Positions 56,797 through 64,000 of a stretch of 64,000 nucleotides of DNA are shown here, piece after piece. The position numbers and the translations under genes were made by a program. The notes beneath the pieces were generated by a model, which saw nothing but the letters and a program-made list of their open reading frames with translations, searched no databases and was not told the DNA's origin. The stretch comes from Larus michahellis (Eukaryota > Chordata > Aves > Charadriiformes > Laridae), in assembly GCF_964199755.1 (NCBI RefSeq), contig NC_133913.1, positions 8,844,201-8,908,200 of the forward strand, in the 5' to 3' direction. Numbering within the stretch: position 1 is the stretch's first letter; the number at the start of each line of letters is the position of its first letter.

Positions 56797-57887
56797 GTGT
56801 CTAGAGATCCAGCCGTGTTTGCTACCCGGTCGAAGGCGGCTGTTAAAAAAACTGTGGGCACCCAGACAGGGGCCCCGCGCAAACATATGGGCATCCAGGC
56901 CTCTGGCTGCAGAGAGTGCCGGAGCCTGGCACTCGCCATGGAGGGCAGCAGAGACAACACCTGTGCAAGATGTGAACAGGTAAATGATCTGCTCATTCTG
57001 GTGGCTGAGCTGGAGGAAGAAGTGGAAAGGTTGAGGAGCATGAGAGAATGCGAGAGGGAGAGTGACTGATGGACCCGCTCCCTGAGAGAAAGGGAACAGG
57101 GTGAGGCCCCACACAAGTCAGAGGACCCCCTCTCCTCTCATCACCAGGCAATAGGAGGGGATCACAGAGACGAGGGGGAATGGAAACAGGTCCCTGCTCG
57201 GGGAAGCAGGAGAATCCCCTCCCACCTTCCCAGTTACCTTTGCAGAACAGATATGAAGCCCTGCAGGAGGAACTGGCTGTTGGAGAGGAGGATGATACAC
57301 CCAGGCCAGGAATGTCAGAAAGACCAAGTCGCCATGGACCCAGCATCACAACTGGCTCCAAAAGGAAAAGCAGACGGTGGTGCACCCATTGTGGTGGGTG
57401 ACTCTCATTGAGGGGGGCGGAGGGGCCAATATGCCGTCCAGACCCACTTCACAGGGAAGTCTGCTGCCTCCCTGGGGCACGGGTCAGGAATGTGTTAGGC
57501 AAACTTCCGGCCCTAGTAGACTCCTCTGACTACTACCCCCTCTTAGTATTGCAGGTGGGTAGTGATGAAGTGGGTAGGAGGAGCCCAAAATGGATTAAAA
57601 GAGATTTTAGAGCCTTGGGGCGACGGCTTAAGGGGTCAGGAACACCAGTTGTATTCTCCTCTATCCCCTCAGTGGCAATCATGAATGAGGAAATTAACAG
57701 GAAGAGGCAACAGGTCAACTCGTGGCTCCGGGACTGGTGTTATCGGCAGGGCTTTGGGTTTTTTGATCACAGGCTGCTATAGGAGTCACCTGACCTGCTG
57801 GTGGCAGGTGGAACGCACCTGTCCCAGAAGGGGAAAAGAATTTTGGGGCAGGAGTTAGCAAGGCTCCTTGACAGGGCTTTAAACTAG
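56797..57887 (+). pseudogene. CR1 ORF1, broken, zinc-knuckle-like and SGNH esterase regions
   Basis: The N-terminal part has VGTQTGAPRKHMGIQASGC, a Cys-rich segment (CRECRSL ... CARCEQV) and a short coiled coil (LVAELEEEVERLRSM), ending at a TGA at about 57067. Other frames then lead to a GDS motif near 57400 (the nucleophile block of SGNH/GDSL esterases). After a frameshift come GAEGPICRPDPLHREVCCLP, VLQVGSDEV and, past an in-frame TAG at 57780-57782, GGTHLSQKGKRILGQELARL to TAG 57885-57887. The aspartate usual in the last block (DxxH) is Gly here. CR1 ORF1 esterase domains are known. This copy is inactive. Confidence 0.82.
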
Positions 57888-57889
57888 AT

Positions 57890-60865
57890 ATGAGGGGGAA
57901 AGGGGAGACAACTGGGCCTGTCAGGAATAAACCCAAGGGAGGCATGCCAGGGCTTGAAGGATGGTGGGCTAGTGAGGACTGTCATGCTGCCATTTCGTTT
58001 GAGAGAAGGGATAGAAACTTAGAAATCATGGAAGCACCTGAGAGGGGTCTGGTGGGAAATGGGGCCCACACTCACAAAAAGGTGCTGGAGTCATTAGCAC
58101 ATCTGAAGTGCATCTATACCAATGCATGCAGTATGAGCAACAAACAGGGGGAGCTTGAAGCCATGATGCACCAGGGAAACTATGACATAGTGGCGATCAC
58201 AGAAACGTGGTGGGATGCCTCACATGACTGGAGTGCCACAATCGATGGCTACAAGCTCTTCAGGAGGGACAGACAGGAAAGGAGAGATGGAGGAGTGGCC
58301 CTGTATATTAGAGAATGCTACGAGAGCACAGAAATTGAGTATAGCGATGACAGGGTGGAGAGTGTTTGGATTAGGTTAAGGGCTGATAAAGCTGCTATTG
58401 CTGTGGGAGTCTGCTATAGACCTCCCAACCAAAGCAGTGAGGCGGATGAAGCTTTCTATAAGCAGCTGGGGGAAATCTCGTGATCACTTGCCGTTGTTCT
58501 TGTGGGGGACTTCAGTCTCCTGGCTATCTGCTGGGAATACAACACAGCTGAGAGGGAACAATCCAGGAGGCTCCTGGAATGTGTGGAGGATAACTTCCTC
58601 ACACAGCTGGTAAGTGAGCTGACCAGGGAAGGTGCCCTCCTGGACCTGCTTTTTGTGAACAGGGAAGAACTTGTAGGGGAAGTAAAGGTTGGTGGCCGTC
58701 TAGGGCACAGTGATCATGAGATGATCAAATTTCTGATCCTTGGGGAAACAAAGAGAGGGGTTAGTAAAACTGCTGTGTTAGACTTCCGGAGGGCAAACTT
58801 TGACCTGTTCAGAAGACTGCTGGACAAAATGCCTTGGGAGGCTGCCCTGAAGGATATAGGAGCCCAGGAAGGCTGGACATACTTCAAGAGAGAAGTCTGA
58901 AAGGCACAGGAGGAGGCTGTCCCTGTGTGCCAAAAAACAAGTAGGCGGGGAAGGAGACCGTCCTGGCTAAATGGGGACCTTTGGTTGGACCTCAAGAACA
59001 AAAGGAGAGTCTATGACCTCTGGAAGAGGGGGCAGGTCTCTCATGAAGACTATAAGGATATAGCAAAGCTCTGCAGGGAGAAAATTAGGAGAGCCAAAGC
59101 GCAGCTCGAGCTCAACCTAGCTACAGCTGTTAAGGATGACAAAAAATGTTTCTATAAATTCATTAACAACAAAGGGAGGATTAGGGAAAATCTCCCTCCC
59201 TTACTGGATGCAGAGGGAAACATAGTCCCAAAGGATGAGGAAAAGGCTGAGGTGCTCAATGCCTACTTTGCCTCAGTCTTTAGCAGTGGAATGAGCTGTT
59301 CCCTGGGCACCCAGCCTCGTGAGCTGGGAGACAGGGAGGGGAAGCTGAATGAGGTCATCGCGATGAAAGAGGAAGTGATCTACGACCTGCTACGCCGCTT
59401 GGATGCGCACAAGTCTATGGGACCGGATGGGTTACATCCGAGAGTGCTGAAAGAGTTGGCAGCCGTGCTCACCAAGCCACTTTCCATGATCTACCTGAAG
59501 TCATGGCTAACTGGGGAGGTCCCAATGGACTGGAGGGTAGTAAATGTAGCGCCCATCTACAAAAAAGGCAGAAAGGAGGATCCGGGAAACTATAGGCCTG
59601 TCAGTCTGACCTCGGTAGCAGGGGAGGTCATGGAGCAGATCATCTTGAGTGCCATTACAACTCATATAATGGACAACCAGGGGATCAGGCACAGTCAGCC
59701 TGGGTTTATGAACGGTAGGTCCTGCCTGACGAACCTGATCTCCTTCTATGACAAGATGACCCGATTATTGGATGAGGGAAAGGCTGTGGACATTGTCTAC
59801 CTAGACTTTCAAAAAGCATTTGATACTGTCCCCCATAGAATTCTCATGGAAAAACTGGTGGCTCATGGCCTGGAAGAGCATACGATCTGCTGGATCAAGC
59901 ACTGGCTGGATGGGCGGTCCCAAAGAGTGGTGTTCAATGGAGTTAAATCCAGCTGGCGGCCGGTCACAAGTGGTGTTCCTCAGGGCTCAGTGTTGGGACT
60001 GTTTCTGTTCAACATCTTTATTGATGACCTTGATAAGGACATAGAGTGTATCATCAGCAAGTTTGCAGATGACAGGAAGCTAAGCGGGAGTGTAGATCTA
60101 CATGAGGATAGGGAGGCTCTACAGAGAGACTTGGATAGATTGGACCCATGGGCCAATGCTAACGGTATGAGCTTCAACAAGGCCAAGTGCCGGGTCCTGC
60201 ACTTGGGCCACAACAACCCCATGCATCGCTACAGGCTTGGGGAAGTGTGGCTGGAGAGCTGCCTGGCAGAAAAGGACCTGGGGGTTCTAATTGACAAGCG
60301 CCTGAACATGAGCCAGCAGTGTGCCCAGGTGGCCAAGAGGGCCAATGGCATCCTGGCTTGTATTAGAACTAGTGTGACCAGCAGAAGGAGGGAGGTGATT
60401 GTCCCCCTGTACTCAGCACTGGTGAGGCCACACCTGGAGTATTGTGTCCAGTTCTGGGCACCTCAATACGAGAGAGATATCGAGGTGCTGGAGCGAGGGC
60501 AGAGGAGGGCAACGAAGCTGGTGAAGGGCCTGGAGAATAAATCTGATGAGGAGCGATTGAAGGAACTGGGACTGTTTAGTTTGAGGAAGAGGAGGCTGAG
60601 GGGAGACCTCATCACTCTCTACAACTACTTGAAAGGACATTGTCGAGAGGTTGGTGCTGGTCTCTTCTCACAGGTAATTAGTGATAGAACAAGAGGGAAT
60701 GGCATCAAGCTGCAGCAGGGTAGGTTTAGGCTGGACATAAGAAAAAAATTCTTCCCAGAAAGAGTAGTCAGACACTGGAATAGGCTGCCCAGGAAGGTGG
60801 TGGAGTTACCATCCCCGAATGTGTTTAAGACTCGTTTAGATGTGGTGTTAAGGGATATGGTGTAA
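57890..60865 (+). pseudogene. CR1 ORF2 (endonuclease-reverse transcriptase), one frame with two TGA stops
   Basis: The ATG at 57890 lies 2 nt after the ORF1 stop (TAGATATG). The frame runs 992 codons to TAA at 60863-60865, with only two interruptions, TGA 58481-58483 and TGA 58898-58900. The endonuclease comes first (CIYTNACSMSNKQGELEAMM, ITETWWDASHDW, GVCYRPPNQ, VGDFS, GHSDHEM). Then comes a 646-codon uninterrupted stretch from 58925 with the RT blocks [52 protein letters not shown] and FADDRKLSG, followed by the thumb and C-terminal region. The catalytic aspartates are present. The Thr usually after FADD is Arg. At least one stop could come from a CpG change of CGA. It is the best preserved CR1 in the window, but not active as it stands. 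Confidence 0.9.
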
Positions 60866-61114
60866 GGGAGAACTTTGTAGAGTGGAGTTGATGGTTGGAC
60901 TCGATGATCCCAAGGGTCTTTTCCAACCTAAATGATTCTATGATTCTATTCTATGACCCGGGGGTTTGGCAGGGACACAGGTGTTCCAGGAGTCGGGTTT
61001 TGGGGGGACGCAGGGGGTTGGGGACAGGGGTGTTTGGGGGGACTGAGGTGTTCAGGGGGGACTCAGGAGGTTTGGGAGGACCGAGGAGATCGGTGAGTTG
61101 GATTGTGGCCCCTC

Positions 61115-64000
61115 AAGCACCATCCCCCACCCATCCCCATGCCGTACACCCCACCTCTGCCCCCGCGCCCCCCCCAATCTTCCAGCCCCCCACAAACCCT
61201 CATGCAAGGCCTCGTGTGAATCTTCGTGTGAATCTCTGTGCGAGCCCTCGTGCAAGCCCCCTCGTGCACTGCCCCACCCCCCGAGTCCAACCCTCGACCC
61301 CTCCCCAAAACCCCAACCACCCCCAGGGACCCTTGTGTGAATCCTTGTGGAAACCCTCGTGTGAATCCTCCTTCCGGACCCCTGCACACACACCCCCCCA
61401 GCACTCCCCCTCCCTCCAAATCCCCCCTCAACCCCCTCCTTCATCCCCCAAATCACCGCTCCCCCCCAGCCCCCTACAACAAGCCCTCGTGGAAATCCTT
61501 GTTGAAGGCCTCGTGCAAAAATGCCTTGCGCGACATCCATTCCCTTCCCCACCCCCAAATACCCCCTCAAACCTGTCCCCCACCCCCCAATCCCCCCACG
61601 AATCCTTGTGCAAGGCCTCGGTGCGAATCCTCCTGCCAGCCCCCTCCTGTACCACCCCCCCAAATCCCCCCTCGACCCCTTTCCCAAGACCTCTAACCCC
61701 CAGCCCTGCAGGATCCCTCGTGCGAGCCCTTGCGCAAATACTACCGCGAGCCCCCTCGTGCGCCACCGCCCCCTCCCTCACCTCCCAAATCTCTCTCCCC
61801 TCCCCCACCCCCACCCTTCCCCACTCCCTTATGAACCCTTTTGTGAACCCTCCTGCAAACTCCTGTGCAAACTTGTGGGAACGCTCAGGTACCATCATCC
61901 ACCCCTCCCCCACCTCCAAATCTCTGCCAGCCCCTCCCCCACCTTCCAACCCCTCCCAACCCCCCTGCAAACCCTTGTGACAGCCCCCACCCCGCCCACC
62001 TCCCTCTCCCCTCCCCCCAACAGCCCCTCCCCCGCTTCCCTACTTCCCCTCTCCCAACCCCCGCAGCCCCCTGTGAACCCTTGTGCGAATCAGCATGCAA
62101 GGCCTCGTGCAAACCCCCTCCCCCCTTCCCAAATCCCCCCTCAACCCCGTCCCCCACATCCTCCAACACCCCCCGCTCTCCCTAACACAAGCCCTTGGGG
62201 AACTTGTCCTTCAAACCCTCGGGCAAAACCCCCCTGCACGACATCCACCGCCTCCCCCGCCCCCAAATGCCCCCTCACGCCCCTACCCACCACCCCAGCC
62301 CTCCCTGTCAAACCTCATGCAAACCCTCGCGCAAGCCTCCTCCTTCGCCACCCCCTATATCCCCCTTGAACCCCCCCTTCACCCTCCAAATTGCCCTCAA
62401 ACCCCTCCCCCACGCCCCTTCCCCCTACAGCACCCCATGAACTGTCGTGTGAACCCTCGTGCAGGGCCCCGTGCGAATCCTTGTGCAAAGCCTCGTTCCA
62501 GCCCCCTCATGCGCCACCACCCACCTCCTGCCCCCCCCTCCCAAAACACCTCCCGTGAACCCTCGTGTGAGGCCTCGTGCAAAATCCCAACCTCACTGTG
62601 AGCCCTCGTGCAAGGTCTTGTGTGAGCCCCCTCCTGCCCCACCCCCCCCACCTACACCCAACACACCCCAAATCCCCCCCCACTACCCACAACACCCCCA
62701 GACCCCTACGAACACTCATGCAAACCCTCATGCAAAGTCCCCTTGTGTGACATCTACCTCCACTCCCCCAGCCCCTAAACCCCACCTCAGCCCCCTCCCC
62801 ACACCCCAGTCTTCCACCCCCCACAAGCCCTCGTGCGAACGCTCACATACCATCATCCGCCCCCTCCCACACCCCCCAAATTCCCCCTCAAATCCCACCC
62901 CCCAAGCCCCCCCGACCCCTGTAAGCCCTTGTGCAAACACTCGTGTGAGCCCCCTCCCCTACCCCCCGACACCCCCAGCTCCCGGTGAACCCTGGTGCGA
63001 GGCCTCGTGCGAATCCTCCTGCAAAACCCCCCTCATGGGCCACCGTCCATCCCACTCCCCCCTCCCCCACGCCCTAAGTCCCCCCTCAACCCCCTCCCCA
63101 GCCCCTACAAACCCTCGTGCAAATCTTTGGGCGAGCCCCCTCCTGCCTCACCCCCAGCTCCCACACCCCTCCCCCACCCCCAAATCCACCCCACCCTGCC
63201 CCAATCCCCTCTAAGCCCCTCCCCCAACCCCCCCAGTCCCCTAGGAACTGCCATGTGAATCCTTGTGCGAGGCCTCGAGCAGAATCCCAATCCCACGCCA
63301 CCAGTCCTGCTACGAACCCTAGTGCAGGGTCTTGTGTGAGCCCCCCCCGTACCCCACGTCCTACCCCTCCCACCCCAAATCTCCCCTTCCACCCTCTCCC
63401 CCACCCTTGAAACACCCCCAGCCCTACAAACCCTACAAACTCTTGTGCGAGTCCATGTGCAAAATACCCTAAATGCCACCATCCCCCCTCCCCAGCCTCT
63501 GAACCCCCCCAAACCCTTGTGCAAACCCACCACCCACACCCCCCACATTCCATCCAAAAACCTCCCCCAGCCCCCTACAAACCCTCGTGAAAATCCTCCT
63601 GCGACCCCCTCATGTGCCAACCCCCAACCTCTCCCCCCACCCCCGAATCCACCGTGAACCCCCTGCCCCACCCCTTCAAACTCCTTACAAAGCCTCGTAC
63701 AAATCCTCGTGCAAACGCTCATCTACCATCATCCACCCCCTCCCCGACCCCCCAAAATCCCCCTCAAATCCCTCCCTCACCCCCTCAACCCCCCCAGCCC
63801 CCTATGAACTCTTGTGCAAACACTCGTGTGAGACCCCACCCCTACCCCCCAATCTTCCAGCTCCCCACAAAACTTTGTGCAAACCCTCGTGCAAACCCGT
63901 GTGCAAACGCTCCTGGGAATGCTCCCCCAGCCTCTCAACCCGCCCAAACCTTCGTGTGAACTCACCACCCCCCTCACACGTGTCCCCCCTCAAGCCCCTC
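61115..64000 (+). repeat. Degenerate C-rich tandem array to the window end
   Basis: At least 2.9 kb. Clusters of 3-5 copies of a 12-bp subunit (TCCTTGTGCAAA, CCTCGTGCGAAT) alternate with C-rich, nearly G-free stretches such as CCCCCTCCCCACCCCC. Cluster spacing is mostly 60-140 bp. Strand composition is extremely skewed (C far above G on plus), so stop codons are rare and long open frames arise by chance on both strands. No gene is supported. It continues past the window. Confidence 0.85.

Larger units (their letters stand above)
56470..60956 (+). mobile_element. Near-complete CR1 LINE, plus strand
   Basis: About 4.5 kb, probably full length: 5' UTR-like DNA, ORF1 (about 56797-57887), ORF2 (57890-60865), a short 3' UTR and the CR1 terminus ATTCTATGATTCTATTCTATG. 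It sits in the GGGGGGACT-type minisatellite that surrounds the glutamate-receptor relic. The 5' edge is judged only from where the minisatellite stops. No TSD was identified, as expected for CR1. Confidence 0.88.

Noticed and set aside
61115-64000. Long open frames on both strands (up to about 360 codons) rich in Pro or Gly.
   Set aside because: They follow from extreme C/G strand skew and tandem repetition. Frames overlap in all phases and no domain is present.
1-64000. CRISPR arrays, rRNA or complete tRNA genes, bacterial-type operons.
   Set aside because: None seen. The tRNA-like matches are only primer-binding sites of ERVs, and the repeats are minisatellites or transposons.

Overview
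The window looks like nuclear DNA from a bird. Several CR1 retroposons lie in both orientations, some with the typical ATTCTATG/ATTCTGTGATT-type 3' ends. There are endogenous retroviruses (ERVs) of at least three kinds, class II olfactory receptor (OR) genes, and at the right end very GC-rich minisatellites of the sort found on avian microchromosomes or near telomeres. There are no Alu/L1-type repeats and no bacterial gene organisation. The species cannot be named from the sequence.

Layout. 1-9 kb: a CR1 end (minus), AT-rich DNA, a decayed CR1 (plus), and two broken OR genes. 9-24 kb: a long CR1 (minus), a solo LTR (12192-13180, TSD GTTGC), an unusual ERV with LTRs in inverted orientation (13361-17315, TSD ATATT), and a deleted gammaretrovirus-like ERV (about 18140-24267). 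A solo LTR of the same family as the inverted element sits inside the capsid region of that ERV. 24-43 kb: an intact OR gene (28535-29467), a probable LTR, a CR1 tail, a young ERVL-like provirus (30949-38226, TSD CTAGT, tRNA-Lys-type primer site), and a second intact OR gene (41605-42621, minus). 43-53 kb: CR1 tails, solo LTRs, purine-rich DNA and a CpG-rich block with YY1-like and ZNF143-like sites. 53-64 kb: C-rich minisatellites surround a relic of a group III metabotropic glutamate receptor gene, which is followed by a nearly intact, probably full-length CR1 (about 56470-60956). A degenerate C-rich tandem array then runs to the end of the window.

The only host genes that look functional are the two single-exon ORs. 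Almost everything else is mobile DNA or its remains. The best candidates for something undescribed are: (i) the LTR-to-LTR inverted element with one gag-like gene; (ii) a Cys/His-rich reading frame between pol and env in the gammaretrovirus-like ERV; and (iii) an N-terminal two-membrane-helix module, apparently in place of a myristoylated matrix domain, at the start of gag in the ERVL-like provirus.

All identifications come from reading translated motifs and repeat ends by eye. No database search was possible, and divergence counts are hand counts.
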